Positions 21,057-30,299 of a stretch of 64,000 nucleotides of DNA are shown here, piece after piece. Under the pieces are notes generated by a model. It had not been told where the DNA came from. It did not search any database and saw only the letters and a program-made list of their open reading frames with translations. Within the stretch, counting starts at the first letter, position 1. Each line of letters opens with the position of its first letter. The translations under genes and the position numbers were made by a program. Origin of the DNA: Marinobacter adhaerens HP15. Lineage in GTDB: Bacteria; Pseudomonadota; Gammaproteobacteria; Pseudomonadales; Oleiphilaceae. The stretch lies in assembly GCF_000166295.1 (NCBI RefSeq), contig NC_017506.1:1798001-1862000 (forward strand). The letters are read 5' to 3'.

Positions 21057-22013
21057 TTGGAATATTCTCTGCCCGCTTCCCTGGTCTTCCACCGGTTTCG
21101 AAAACTGGTTCTTTGCCTGATGCCATTGGCTTTCTGCCTTGCGGCAGGACCGCTCTCAGCCACAACGTCATCGACCACTGCGTCGCAGGCAGCCGCCGTG
21201 CGCGGTTACGTACTCTGGTACCGGAATTACGACAGCCCTGCCATCCGGGCCCTGGTGGAGCTTGCTCTGAAGAAGACGCCAGAGTACGGAGAATTTCAGA
21301 TCATCAGAAGTGAAGAGCTGAGCCAGGGCCGCGTACTGAGGGAACTGACAGACGGCCAATCACGATTAGTTGACATCGCCAATGTTGCTACCTCCGCAGA
21401 ACGGGAGAAATCCCTGACCGCCATACCGTTTCCGGTCGATGGCGGGTTGCTCGGTTTTCGGGTTTGCGTGGTCATGCCGGAATCCCTGCCACGGTTTGCG
21501 GGAATCAAGACTCTGGATGATTTGAGAGACAGTCAGATTCGGATTGGCCAGGGCGCCCACTGGCCAGACACACCGGTGCTTGAAGCCAACGGTATTCCGG
21601 TGGTCACTCACTCCCGATACGAAATACTGTTCGGAATGTTGCGTAATGAACGCTTCGAGTGTTTTGCCAGGGGCGTAAGCGAAGTGCTTTACGACCTGGA
21701 ATTGGAGCAGGATCCTAATCTGGTAATTGAGCCTGATCTGTTGATCGCCTACCCGATGCCGTCCTATCTCTTTGTCGGTCCCGAAGACCAGGAAACCGCC
21801 CATCGCCTTCAGCTGGGAATCGAGCGCGCCATCCACGATGGCAGCTTCAATGATTTCCTCAGGCACTACTACGCCCGCGCTGTGAAAGAGCTTGATCTCG
21901 ACGAGCGTACGGTCATTACCCTCGAAAACCCGTACCTGAGCGAAGAATCCCGTTACGTTGGGCGCAAAACCTTCGAGAACCTGCGTCGTCGGCTTGAAGT
22001 CCTAAGCCGCTAA
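21057..22013 (+). CDS. Orphan periplasmic solute-binding protein (SBP type)
   Basis: 318 residues. The start is TTG 21057 with AGGA about 12 bases upstream; ATG 21120 lies inside the signal peptide and would leave a short leader. The N-terminal hydrophobic segment (LVLCLMPLAFCLAAGPLSA) looks like a signal peptide. The mature region has a two-lobed binding-protein pattern: GFRVCVVMPESLPRFAGIKT, then DLRDSQIRIGQGAHWPD, then YLFVGPED. No permease or ATPase is adjacent. The convergent neighbour is a chemoreceptor, so a sensory rather than transport role is possible but not shown. Confidence 0.7.
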   Translation: MEYSLPASLVFHRFRKLVLCLMPLAFCLAAGPLSATTSSTTASQAAAVRGYVLWYRNYDSPAIRALVELALKKTPEYGEFQIIRSEELSQGRVLRELTDGQSRLVDIANVATSAEREKSLTAIPFPVDGGLLGFRVCVVMPESLPRFAGIKTLDDLRDSQIRIGQGAHWPDTPVLEANGIPVVTHSRYEILFGMLRNERFECFARGVSEVLYDLELEQDPNLVIEPDLLIAYPMPSYLFVGPEDQETAHRLQLGIERAIHDGSFNDFLRHYYARAVKELDLDERTVITLENPYLSEESRYVGRKTFENLRRRLEVLSR

Positions 22014-22027
22014 CAGGCGCCCTGCGC

Positions 22028-23914
22028 TTACACCCGGAACCTCGACACGTTCTGGTTCAGTGCGGTGCCGATGCGCTCAATTTGCCCGCTGTAAACATCG
22101 TTTTCGGTGGCCGCGGCGGCCGCTTCCTGGCCCTGATCCGCAATCCGGGTAATCGACGAGTTCAACTCCTCGGTAACCGACGTCTGTTCTTCGGATGCTG
22201 TGGCAATCTGTGACGTCATCTGGCTGATGGACGTGATTGCCTCGGCAATCCGATTGAGGGCATCCATGGCGTCCTGCGCTTTTTCCATGCTGACATTGGA
22301 TACCGCCGTTGAGGCATTCATGACATCGACCGCATCATTGGCGCCCTTCTGCAGACGCTCAATCATGTCGTTGATTTCCTCGGTGCTGGACTGGGTGCGC
22401 TGGGCAAGGTTACGTACCTCGTCTGCCACAACTGCGAAGCCCCGCCCTGCTTCACCGGCCCGAGCCGCTTCAATGGCGGCATTCAATGCCAGCAGGTTGG
22501 TTTGCTCTGCAATACCCTGAATCACTTCAAGCACTGTTGTGATTGACGTAACGTCCTTGCCAAGCGTGTGGATGACCTCTGCGGCCGCATTAATCTCCTT
22601 CGAGAGCTTCTGCACGGCGTCCCGGGAGGCAGCGACGGTCTCCAGCGAAGCCCGGCTGTCCGCATCCGCGTTGTTGGCGGCATCCGCGGTTTGCTGTGCG
22701 TTCTGGGCGATCTCGCCGGCAGCGGCCGACATCTCGTTGATCGCGGTCGCCACCATATCGATCTCGGCCTGCTGGCTCTCCACGCTTGAACGACTGGTAC
22801 TGGCGGTATCTCTCAGCGAGCTGACATTTTCCCCGAGTTCGGCGCTACCCTTCTGGACATCCCGGACGACCGTCTGGATGTTCTCGACAAACTGGTTAAA
22901 GCTCCGGGCCAACTCACCGAACTCATCTCTTGCACTGTCGTCCAGGCGCTGGGTCAGGTCGGCATCACCACTGCCAATGTCCGCCATGGCCTTGTTCAAG
23001 CGGCGAACCGGCGCCATCAGGACCTTGATGCCCAGATGCAGAATTACCAGAGAAACGATCAGGCCGATCACGGCCATGATCAATCCAGTCATTCTGGCGC
23101 TCTGGACCGGTGCGTTGATCTTGTCCGCGTTTACAAACGTCCCCAGATACCATTGCACGCCGCGCGCTTCACTGATCGGATGGAAGCTGGCCTCCCAGTT
23201 GCCGTCATCATTACTGTATTCGTGAGCGTCCCCGCCAAGATCCGGCTTGCCGCCAATGAGCTCACTGATGTTCTTGCCGACAAGGCTTTGCCGTGGGTGG
23301 AACAGTATGGTGCCACGCTCATTGATCAAAGCAGCGTAACCGGTGTCCGCGAGTGTGACTGTGCTCAGGGTTTTTGCTATCGCGCCCAGGCCGATATCAG
23401 CACCGGCCACGCCCTCGTATTCACCGCGCTTCACGGGCGCAAGTGTGGAGATGATCATGTCGTTGGTGCTGGCATCCTGATACGGCTCGGTAAACGAGGC
23501 GCTGCCGAGGCTCATGGCCTTCTTGTACCAGGGTCGCTGGCGGGGATCGTAATCCGCTGGCAGCGTGGCATTCGCCTCCGGCGATTTCATCAGCATGTAG
23601 CCGTCGGTACGCCCCACATAGACATCCCGGAACCCGCCGCCGGTGGTAATAGCCTGAAGAATAACCCGCGCCTCTTCGTCGTTCTCGGCATTCTCCAGGG
23701 CTTTGGCCGTGGCTTCAGTCATAACCAGCCGGGTATTGAGCCACTCTGCGATGCTCGACGTGCTCTGCTGCACGGTGTCGTCGATAAGCGCGTTTACATA
23801 GGTTTCTGTAGTGTTTTGTAGCCGTAAATCGCCAGAGAGCGTAAAAGCCCCCATAACTAACAGCAACAGAATACCGAAAGCGGTCAGGAGCTTTTGCCCG
23901 AATGTCAGCTGCAC
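22028..23914 (-). CDS. Methyl-accepting chemotaxis protein with dCache sensor
   Basis: 628 residues from GTG 23914, preceded by GAGGA seven bases upstream. TM1 is at about 8-28. A periplasmic dCache_1-type domain at about 33-275 includes the RQRPWYKKA and [15 protein letters not shown] signatures ([20 protein letters not shown]). TM2 at about 277-297 is followed by HAMP and a signalling domain whose hairpin tip reads [19 protein letters not shown]. There is no NWETF-type C-terminal CheR-binding pentapeptide. dCache chemoreceptors often sense amino acids or other small metabolites; the ligand is unknown. A sigma-28-like promoter lies upstream. Confidence 0.93.
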   Translation of the reverse strand: MQLTFGQKLLTAFGILLLLVMGAFTLSGDLRLQNTTETYVNALIDDTVQQSTSSIAEWLNTRLVMTEATAKALENAENDEEARVILQAITTGGGFRDVYVGRTDGYMLMKSPEANATLPADYDPRQRPWYKKAMSLGSASFTEPYQDASTNDMIISTLAPVKRGEYEGVAGADIGLGAIAKTLSTVTLADTGYAALINERGTILFHPRQSLVGKNISELIGGKPDLGGDAHEYSNDDGNWEASFHPISEARGVQWYLGTFVNADKINAPVQSARMTGLIMAVIGLIVSLVILHLGIKVLMAPVRRLNKAMADIGSGDADLTQRLDDSARDEFGELARSFNQFVENIQTVVRDVQKGSAELGENVSSLRDTASTSRSSVESQQAEIDMVATAINEMSAAAGEIAQNAQQTADAANNADADSRASLETVAASRDAVQKLSKEINAAAEVIHTLGKDVTSITTVLEVIQGIAEQTNLLALNAAIEAARAGEAGRGFAVVADEVRNLAQRTQSSTEEINDMIERLQKGANDAVDVMNASTAVSNVSMEKAQDAMDALNRIAEAITSISQMTSQIATASEEQTSVTEELNSSITRIADQGQEAAAAATENDVYSGQIERIGTALNQNVSRFRV

Positions 23915-23955
23915 GGTCGAGTCCTCAGCAATAAAATTGATATTCGTTAATGTGT

Positions 23956-23982
23956 GTTTCGGCCCATGGTGCGAAGTCTTTA
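23956..23982 (-). promoter_or_regulatory. FliA (sigma-28)-type promoter for the chemoreceptor
   Basis: On the minus strand TAAA (23979-23982), a 15-base spacer and GCCGAAAC (23956-23963) match the flagellar sigma-28 consensus TAAA-N15-GCCGATAA at ten of twelve positions. The -10 element ends 42 bases upstream of the GTG start, a sensible leader length. It would place the receptor in the late flagellar/chemotaxis regulon. Confidence 0.65.
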
Positions 23983-24062
23983 GCGGCTTCTGTTAAACTT
24001 TCTAATTATTGACGCAGACGCTGAGATTGTCCTCATTCCATAACGAACGGGAGCCGAACTGA

Positions 24063-25583
24063 ATGGCCCATGAAGAACTGCACCTCAACCTCCGAAACCT
24101 GAGGCTTGATGACTACGATCAGCTTCAGAAGCTTATGGATCGGGTATACGACGACATCGGAGGCTCCTGGCCGAAGGACACCATCAAGGCATTGGTGGAG
24201 CAGTTCCCCGACGGCCAGATCTGCATTGAGGAAAGTGGCCAGCTTATTGCGGTTGCGCTGACGGTTTGCGTTAAGTACGAGCGTTTCAGCAACCCGCATA
24301 CCTACGACGATCTGATCCTCCGCAACGAAAAAATCTGGCACAACGCCAATGGCGACTCCCTCTATGGGCTGGATGTCTTTATCCACCCAGACTATCGGGG
24401 CTACCGCCTGGGTCGTCGACTCTACGAAGCGCGAAAAGAACTCTGCCGCTCCATGAACCTGCGTGCCATCCTGGCGGGCGGGCGGATACCGAGCTACTTC
24501 AAATACGCCGAACAGTATTCACCCGAAGAGTACATTCAACGGGTCGATCGGAAGGAAATCTACGATCCGATTCTGAGTTTCCAGCTCTCGAACGATTTCC
24601 AGGTTACGCGGTTGATGCACAAATACCTGCCCGAGGATGAGAAATCCCAGGGCTACGCGACGTTGCTGGAATGGCGGAACATTCTCTATACCCCACCTTC
24701 CCCGGTTCTGAGCGTCAAGAAAACTCAGATAAGGCTGGGCGCCGTGCAGTGGCAGATGCGTGAATTCACCTCGGTTGAAGAGGTGCTCGAGCAGGTTGAG
24801 TATTTTGTGGACGCCTTGTCTGATTACAAAAGTGACTTCGCCATCTTCCCCGAGTTTTTCAACGCGCCGCTGATGGGACTGACCGATCAGATGGACCAGA
24901 CCCGGGCCATCCGTTTCCTCGCCGGATTTACCCAGCAGTTCCGGGAAGAGATGTCTGAAATGGCGGTGAGCTACAACATCAACATTATCACCGGTTCCAT
25001 GCCGCTGATCGAAAACGATCGGGTGTATAACGTGTCCTATCTCTGCCACCGGGACGGTCGTGTTGATGAGCAACGCAAGATTCACATCACGCCCCACGAA
25101 CGCCGCGACTGGGTGATCGAGGGCGGCAACCAGTTTGAGGTCTTCGAGACCGATGCCGGCCGGGTCGCCATCATGATCTGCTATGACATCGAATTCCCTG
25201 AACTGGGCCGTATTGCTGCCAGCCAGGAGGTTGATATCATAATGGTGCCGTTCTGGACCGACACCAAAAACGGCTACCTCAGGGTTCGTCAGTGCGCCCA
25301 GGCCCGCGCAATCGAAAACGAATGCTATGTGGTCGTCACTGGTAGCGTTGGCAACCTGCCGAAAGTCGAGAACCTGGACGTCCAGTACGCTCAGTCTGCC
25401 GTATTCTCACCTTCGGATTTTGCCTTCCCGCACGATGCAGTTATGGCGGAAACCACGCCGAATACGGAGATGATCATGTTCTCCGATATGGACCTGGAAA
25501 AGCTGAAACTGGTGCGTAACGAGGGGTCTGTCACTAACCTGAAAGATCGTCGCGTTGATATGTATGAATTGAAGACCAAGTAA
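24063..25583 (+). CDS. GNAT acetyltransferase - carbon-nitrogen hydrolase (nitrilase) fusion
   Basis: 506 residues. The N-terminal about 210 form a GNAT domain (LDVFIHPDYRGYRLGRRLYE is the acetyl-CoA loop, with a Q/RxxGxG-like RGYRLGRR). The C-terminal about 280 form a nitrilase-superfamily amidase with its Glu-Lys-Cys triad: FPEFF, QRKIHITPHE and MICYDIEFPE (Cys373). This domain pair is widespread as 'bifunctional GNAT/carbon-nitrogen hydrolase'. Acetylation and amide hydrolysis by one protein suggest processing of a small amine or amide; the substrate is not established here. The start ATG 24063 is shared by the domain start (MAHEELHLNLRNLRL). Confidence 0.88.
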   Translation: MAHEELHLNLRNLRLDDYDQLQKLMDRVYDDIGGSWPKDTIKALVEQFPDGQICIEESGQLIAVALTVCVKYERFSNPHTYDDLILRNEKIWHNANGDSLYGLDVFIHPDYRGYRLGRRLYEARKELCRSMNLRAILAGGRIPSYFKYAEQYSPEEYIQRVDRKEIYDPILSFQLSNDFQVTRLMHKYLPEDEKSQGYATLLEWRNILYTPPSPVLSVKKTQIRLGAVQWQMREFTSVEEVLEQVEYFVDALSDYKSDFAIFPEFFNAPLMGLTDQMDQTRAIRFLAGFTQQFREEMSEMAVSYNINIITGSMPLIENDRVYNVSYLCHRDGRVDEQRKIHITPHERRDWVIEGGNQFEVFETDAGRVAIMICYDIEFPELGRIAASQEVDIIMVPFWTDTKNGYLRVRQCAQARAIENECYVVVTGSVGNLPKVENLDVQYAQSAVFSPSDFAFPHDAVMAETTPNTEMIMFSDMDLEKLKLVRNEGSVTNLKDRRVDMYELKTK

Positions 25584-25697
25584 ACTGGCCCGATCAGCCA
25601 GGTGAAATTGTTAAATAACTGCGTTAGCGGTCGATCGTATGGCACTGATGGCGTTGCAAAACTAGAATTCAGTGTCTATTGTTTAACCAATATCCAG

Positions 25698-25718
25698 CCT
25701 GTCTCCCAATGAGACAGG
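25698..25718. other. Hairpin between nitrilase fusion and PilZ-like gene
   Basis: Perfect 8-base arms (25698-25705 and 25711-25718) around a CCAAT loop, 115 bases after one gene and 37 before the next. No T-run follows. It could be a leader structure of the downstream gene or a weak terminator. Confidence 0.35.
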
Positions 25719-25755
25719 TTGCTGTGGATACGGAAATCACCAGAGAACCCGATTC

Positions 25756-26154
25756 ATGAACGAAGCATTGCCGGACCTTGTCGCGCGATTCCGAGTCAGA
25801 CAGGGCCTTTTTCGGAAGGAACTTGTCGAAGCCGCCCTTTATGAGCTGGACGGCTACGGTTGTGTTATGAAAACCGACAAAGTGTTCAACCCCGGTGATA
25901 CCGTGGTGCTGGATCTCGTGATGGACATGCCGTTCGACAAGATCCGCGCAGAAGGACTCGCCGGGCTGGTGACCGAACGCAGAAAACACTGCAGTAATTT
26001 CTTCTATTCAATCGATTTTGTAGAGCTCGACTCCAACGGCAGCTCGTCGCTGGCGGAAAAGCTCCGCAGGATCCGGGAAGTGCTATCCAAGAAACAGTCG
26101 CTCAAATCACGTCGTTCCCCAGGCTCCATGTCCGGTTTCCGGCAGATGGCCTGA
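25756..26154 (+). CDS. Divergent PilZ-like protein
   Basis: 132 residues. It has an arginine-rich start (ARFRVRQGLFRKE), then strands ending in FNPGDTVVLDLVMDMP and FYSIDFVELDS, a layout resembling PilZ barrels. The DxSxxG motif is not intact (LDGYGCVMKTD occupies its place), so c-di-GMP binding is doubtful. The C-terminal 30 residues are basic and probably disordered (KKQSLKSRRSPGS). Start ATG 25756 has only a weak AGAG site. It is 40 bases before the HHH protein gene and could be co-transcribed. Confidence 0.55.
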   Translation: MNEALPDLVARFRVRQGLFRKELVEAALYELDGYGCVMKTDKVFNPGDTVVLDLVMDMPFDKIRAEGLAGLVTERRKHCSNFFYSIDFVELDSNGSSSLAEKLRRIREVLSKKQSLKSRRSPGSMSGFRQMA

Positions 26155-26194
26155 TATTGATTTTCGTTGAAACCTGCCCGTAAGGAGACATTCC

Positions 26195-26863
26195 ATGGCG
26201 AAGAAAGCCAAACAGAACGTTGATAAAATCGTGAAAAAGGTCAACAAGGAGTTCGAAAAGACTTCTTCCCAGATCGAAGGCCTGGTGAACGATGCGCTGA
26301 AGCAGTTCGACAGCCTGCAGAACCAGGTTCAGGAGCCTGTTCGCAAGCTGCTCAAGGAAATCGACGAGCTTCGCGACCGCGAGATGAAGCGTTTCCACGA
26401 AGAGTTTGAGCGTCGCCTGGAAGAGTTCCATGAACTGCAGAGCAGCATTCTCGAGCGGCTTGGCGTGGCTTCCAAGGAAGCGGGTGAAGAGGTCAAGAAG
26501 CTCACAGATGAAGTGAGTAAAGAGGCCAGCACGGCAGCCAAGAAATCAGCGCCTAAGAAAACCGCCAAAACAGCTTCCAAAGCCAAAGGCGCGACCAGCA
26601 AGCCTGCGGCGAAAAAGCCGGCTGCGAAGAAGCCTGCAGCCAAGAAAGCACCAGCTGCCAAGGCTGCAAAGCCGGTCGACAAGAGTGACCTGACGCTGGT
26701 TAAAGGTATCGGTCCGGCCACCGCCAAGAAGATGAAGGACGCTGGCATTACCTCCATCGACCAGATCGCCAATCCGTCTGCCGAAGACCAGGAAAAGCTC
26801 AAGGCCTTCTCAAACGTCAAGGGATACAGCCAATTCAGCGCTGAAGCCAAGAAAATCGGCTGA
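26195..26863 (+). CDS. PhaF/AlgP-like coiled-coil, lysine/alanine-rich protein with C-terminal helix-hairpin-helix domain
   Basis: 222 residues; ATG 26195 has AAGGAG upstream. Residues 1-110 are a heptad-rich, phasin-like helix. Residues 110-165 carry tandem KPAAKKPAAKKPAAKKAPAA-type repeats resembling the histone-H1-like tails of PhaF and AlgP. Residues 168-222 form a helix-hairpin-helix (LVKGIGPATAKKMKDAGITS) of the predicted nucleic-acid-binding type seen in L21/TfoX-like and related proteins. It is likely a DNA-associated or granule-associated protein. Its TGA shares one base with the ATG of the oxidoreductase-SelD gene (TGATG), so translation is coupled. A role in selenium metabolism is inferred only from that. 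Confidence 0.72.
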   Translation: MAKKAKQNVDKIVKKVNKEFEKTSSQIEGLVNDALKQFDSLQNQVQEPVRKLLKEIDELRDREMKRFHEEFERRLEEFHELQSSILERLGVASKEAGEEVKKLTDEVSKEASTAAKKSAPKKTAKTASKAKGATSKPAAKKPAAKKPAAKKAPAAKAAKPVDKSDLTLVKGIGPATAKKMKDAGITSIDQIANPSAEDQEKLKAFSNVKGYSQFSAEAKKIG

Positions 26864-29139
26864 TGCGAACGCCTGACCAGCCTGTTTTACGGGACATTGT
26901 CCTGATTGGCGGCGGGCACAGCCACGTCGGGGTACTCAAGCGGTTCGCGATGAACCCTGTTCCCGGCGTGCGCCTGACCCTGATCTGCCGCGACACCCAC
27001 ACCCCCTATTCCGGCATGCTGCCGGGCTACGTGGCCGGCCACTATAGCTACGACGATGTCCACATCGATCTGAGTCGCCTGGCGGAATACGCTGGCGCGC
27101 GCTTTTACCGGGCCGAAGCCATGGGCATCGACCGGGATCGGAAGCGTGTTATCTGCCGCGGTCGCCCGGATGTGCCCTACGACATACTGTCCATCAATAT
27201 TGGCTCGTCGCCGCGGGTCAATGAAGTGGAAGGCGCTTCCGACCACGCGGTTCCGGTGAAGCCGATCACCGGCTTCAACAACCGCTGGCTTGCACTGCTC
27301 TCCCGTATCGAGAATCACGACGGGCCGCTGGCGGTTGCGGTGGTTGGCGCTGGCGCCGGTGGCGTTGAGCTGACCCTCGCCATGCAGTTTCGACTGAAGA
27401 ACGAACTGAAACAGCGCGGTAAAGATCCCGGTCAGCTGCATTTCCACCTCTTTGACGCCGCCGACGAAATTCTGCCAACCCACAACCCCAAGGTGCGTGA
27501 GGTTTTCCGGAAAACCCTCTCGAATCGTGGTGTGAAGGTCCATCTGGGATCGCCAGTCAGCAAGGTTCAGGAAGGGTTATTGATTACCGAATCCGGCGAA
27601 ACCCTGCAAACGGACGAAGTGCTCTGGGTAACCCGGGCTGGTGGCCCGGAATGGCTCAAGGACACAGGTCTGGCGCTGGACGATGGTCTGTTCCTGAGAG
27701 TACGCGATACCTTGCAAGTGGACAATGACGATAGCATTTTTGCTGCTGGCGATATTGCCAACGTCATGAATCACCCCCGAGAAAAAGCGGGGGTATTTGC
27801 GGTACGACAGGGACCTCCCCTCGCCGACAACCTCAAGCGGCTTGCAACCGGCAAGGATCCGAAAGATTTTCATCCTCAGAAGAAGTGGTTAGCGCTAATC
27901 AGTACCGGGGACAAATACGCTGTGGCCTCTAGGGGAGATCTGCAGTTCGACGGCGCCTGGGTCTGGCGCTGGAAAGACTGGATCGATCGCCGCTTCATGA
28001 AGAAGTTCAATGATCTGCCTCCAATGGAGGAAGAATCCAGACTGCCGGATACGGCTGCCGCACAGAATGCCGAGGAAGCCTCCCAGGCCATTTCGGCGGT
28101 TGCCATGCGTTGTGGTGGTTGTGGCGCCAAGGTGGGCAGCACCGTTCTTTCGCGTGCACTGGGAGAGCTGAAACCCATCGAGCGGGACGATATCCTGATC
28201 GGCCTTCACGCCCCGGACGACGCCGCCGTTTTGACAGTACCGCCCGGCAAAGCCGTGGTCCACACCGTGGATTTCTTCCGAGCGTTCATTGACGACCCCT
28301 ACATCTTTGGCAAGGTGGCGGCCAATCATAGCCTCGGTGACGTCTTTGCCATGGGCGCCGAAGCCCAGAGTGCCACGGCCGTTGCCACGGTGCCTTACGG
28401 AATTGAATCCAAGGTTGAGGATGTCGTCTATCAGATGATGTCTGGTGCTGTTGAAGTGCTGAACGAGGCAGGATGCGCGCTGGTTGGCGGGCACACCGGC
28501 GAGGGCAAGGAACTGGCCCTGGGCTTTGCAGTCAACGGCCTGATCGACCCGGAAGAAGTCATGAGCAAAGGTGGCCTGAAAGCGGGCGATGCCCTGATTC
28601 TCACCAAGCCCATCGGTACAGGCACCTTGTTTGCCGCTCACGCAAAGCTGGCGGCCAAAGGTCGGTGGATTGATTCTGCACTCGCCTCCATGGTTCAGTC
28701 CAATAAGGCGGCAGCAGACTGTCTCAGGAAATTTGGATCAAAAGCCTGTACCGACGTTACTGGCTTCGGCCTCCTCGGGCATCTGGTTGAAATGACCAAG
28801 CCCTCGGGTGTAGATGCCGAACTGGATCTTTCTGCCATCCCGATCCTTCCGGGCGCGGAGGAAACAGCGGCAGCAGGGATTCTCAGTTCCCTGCAACCAG
28901 CAAACATCCGCTTGCGCCGGGGTATCCGGGATCAGGAAAAATGGGTAAATCATGCCCGATATCCCCTGATTTTTGACCCTCAAACGGCGGGTGGTCTGCT
29001 GGCAAGCGTTGCGGCGGACAAGGCAGAGGAGTGTGTAAGGGAACTGAAAGCCCTGGGCTATCCCCACACCGCCATTATCGGGCGAATTACCGCCCAGGAC
29101 GAGACCGGACCGATCGAGCCCATATCCCTGCGGGATTAG
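26863..29139 (+). CDS. selD: Pyridine-nucleotide-disulfide oxidoreductase - selenide, water dikinase (SelD) fusion
   Basis: 758 residues. Residues 1 to about 395 are an NDH-2-like FAD/NAD(P) oxidoreductase: IGGGHSHVGVLKRF at the N-terminus binds FAD, VVGAGAGGVELTLA binds NAD(P), and FAAGDIANV closes the FAD site. From about 410 the SelD domain begins with MRCGGCGAKVG; Cys417 and Cys420 are ordinary cysteines, not selenocysteine. GADAL-type and VTGFGLLGHL motifs of the PurM/SelD fold follow. SelD makes selenophosphate from selenide and ATP; the fused flavoprotein may deliver reduced selenium. The next gene, convergent with a 4-base overlap, is a SenB-type selenosugar synthase. Confidence 0.93.
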   Translation: MRTPDQPVLRDIVLIGGGHSHVGVLKRFAMNPVPGVRLTLICRDTHTPYSGMLPGYVAGHYSYDDVHIDLSRLAEYAGARFYRAEAMGIDRDRKRVICRGRPDVPYDILSINIGSSPRVNEVEGASDHAVPVKPITGFNNRWLALLSRIENHDGPLAVAVVGAGAGGVELTLAMQFRLKNELKQRGKDPGQLHFHLFDAADEILPTHNPKVREVFRKTLSNRGVKVHLGSPVSKVQEGLLITESGETLQTDEVLWVTRAGGPEWLKDTGLALDDGLFLRVRDTLQVDNDDSIFAAGDIANVMNHPREKAGVFAVRQGPPLADNLKRLATGKDPKDFHPQKKWLALISTGDKYAVASRGDLQFDGAWVWRWKDWIDRRFMKKFNDLPPMEEESRLPDTAAAQNAEEASQAISAVAMRCGGCGAKVGSTVLSRALGELKPIERDDILIGLHAPDDAAVLTVPPGKAVVHTVDFFRAFIDDPYIFGKVAANHSLGDVFAMGAEAQSATAVATVPYGIESKVEDVVYQMMSGAVEVLNEAGCALVGGHTGEGKELALGFAVNGLIDPEEVMSKGGLKAGDALILTKPIGTGTLFAAHAKLAAKGRWIDSALASMVQSNKAAADCLRKFGSKACTDVTGFGLLGHLVEMTKPSGVDAELDLSAIPILPGAEETAAAGILSSLQPANIRLRRGIRDQEKWVNHARYPLIFDPQTAGGLLASVAADKAEECVRELKALGYPHTAIIGRITAQDETGPIEPISLRD

Positions 29140-30122
29140 TGCCTCTCTGAGCAGCGTTGCACCGCCTGGCGCAGCGCCTGCTCGAGCGCCGCCTGCTCTT
29201 TCTCCGGCATGAAATGCCCGGCAAGCTGACTGACTTGATGCTTGAGGGTGCCCAGAAATTCCGGATCCTGCTCTACTTTGTAGAGAAGATCGGCCAGGGC
29301 GCGTTCCTTCCCGACCGGAAAATAACCAGCATAATCGTTGCCCAGAAGCCCAACATTCCCGGGGATGTCCGAGGCGATCACCGGAAGACCGGCGCGGCAG
29401 GCCTCCGATACCACGTTCGCGCCACCTTCCATCACCGAGCTGATCACCATTACCAGGCTATCGGCCATCAACTGCCGGGCATCGCCTTTATCTAATTCCC
29501 CAAGCCACTGGAAGCGAGGATTACTCGCCATCTCCTGTTCCGCTTTGGCGCGCCAATCTTCGTTGTAAGCTTTGCCAGCGCAGACAACCTGAATGCGGGA
29601 GTCGTCGGGCAAAAGGCGGGCTGCGTAAGCCGCCCTGAGTGAATCCTTTTCTTCTCGGAGATGGCCGATAACACAAACTCCGAATCCCCTCTCTTGCGCC
29701 TTCTTGCGTGGCTCGGGAAATGCTTCCGGCCCGTCTGCGGACTGGTAAAGTGTGGTGAGCTTGTCAGCCAACTCTGTCGGAATGTCGCGGGCGACAAGAC
29801 TGTGCAGGCCGATCAGGGCATCCGCGGCCTCCATGGAATACAGGGTCTCTTCCGGAAACTCCTGCTGGTGGCGGTAGATATCCGTCCCGGTCAGCGCAAC
29901 AATCAGGGGCCTTTCAGGCCAGTTTGTCCGAAACTTTCTGATGGCATCAACGCTTCGCCACGCATGGAGAGCGATAAAAGCGTCACAGGGCTCACCGTGG
30001 TATTCAGTAACCACGTCAACCGAGTGCCCGGCACTTTCCAGCAAGGTCTCCCACCGTTCCGCCGTTGCCCGGTTTCCTGCTTTCGAACCCGGCTGAGCGG
30101 GTGTAATCATTGTGATGCGCAT
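29136..30122 (-). CDS. senB: SenB-type selenosugar synthase (TIGR04348 glycosyltransferase)
   Basis: 328 residues from ATG 30122; a frame extension to 30176 is not family-like. The N-terminus MRITMITPAQPGSKAGNRAT and the following FIALHAWRSVDA and VALTGTDIYRH are hallmarks of the GT-B family formerly called TIGR04348. SenB members join selenophosphate to a UDP-hexosamine to give a 1-seleno-sugar in selenoneine biosynthesis. The C-terminal donor site is EGGANVVSEACRAGLPVIASD. The adjacent SelD fusion fits this role (SenC is a SelD homologue). No senA gene is in the window, so the end product is open. Assignment is by remembered family signatures. Confidence 0.82.
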   Translation of the reverse strand: MRITMITPAQPGSKAGNRATAERWETLLESAGHSVDVVTEYHGEPCDAFIALHAWRSVDAIRKFRTNWPERPLIVALTGTDIYRHQQEFPEETLYSMEAADALIGLHSLVARDIPTELADKLTTLYQSADGPEAFPEPRKKAQERGFGVCVIGHLREEKDSLRAAYAARLLPDDSRIQVVCAGKAYNEDWRAKAEQEMASNPRFQWLGELDKGDARQLMADSLVMVISSVMEGGANVVSEACRAGLPVIASDIPGNVGLLGNDYAGYFPVGKERALADLLYKVEQDPEFLGTLKHQVSQLAGHFMPEKEQAALEQALRQAVQRCSERH

Positions 30123-30299
30123 AGTCTTGGCCGTGACCCAGGTGACTGAAATTCGGAATGTTCGGTCCTGAGCCAATTAAACCCGCAAACCGTATAGCTG
30201 TTCAGAGTTAACGTAAATCAAGGTATCCTGCAAGGCACCGGGGAGCCCCAACTTCCCTTGAGTCACATTCCACACAGTCTGGCAAAGTAAGGAACTCCA

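Noticed and set aside
28111..28122. Selenocysteine codon in the SelD domain.
   Set aside because: Codons 417 and 420 are TGT, ordinary cysteine; no in-frame TGA occurs in the gene.
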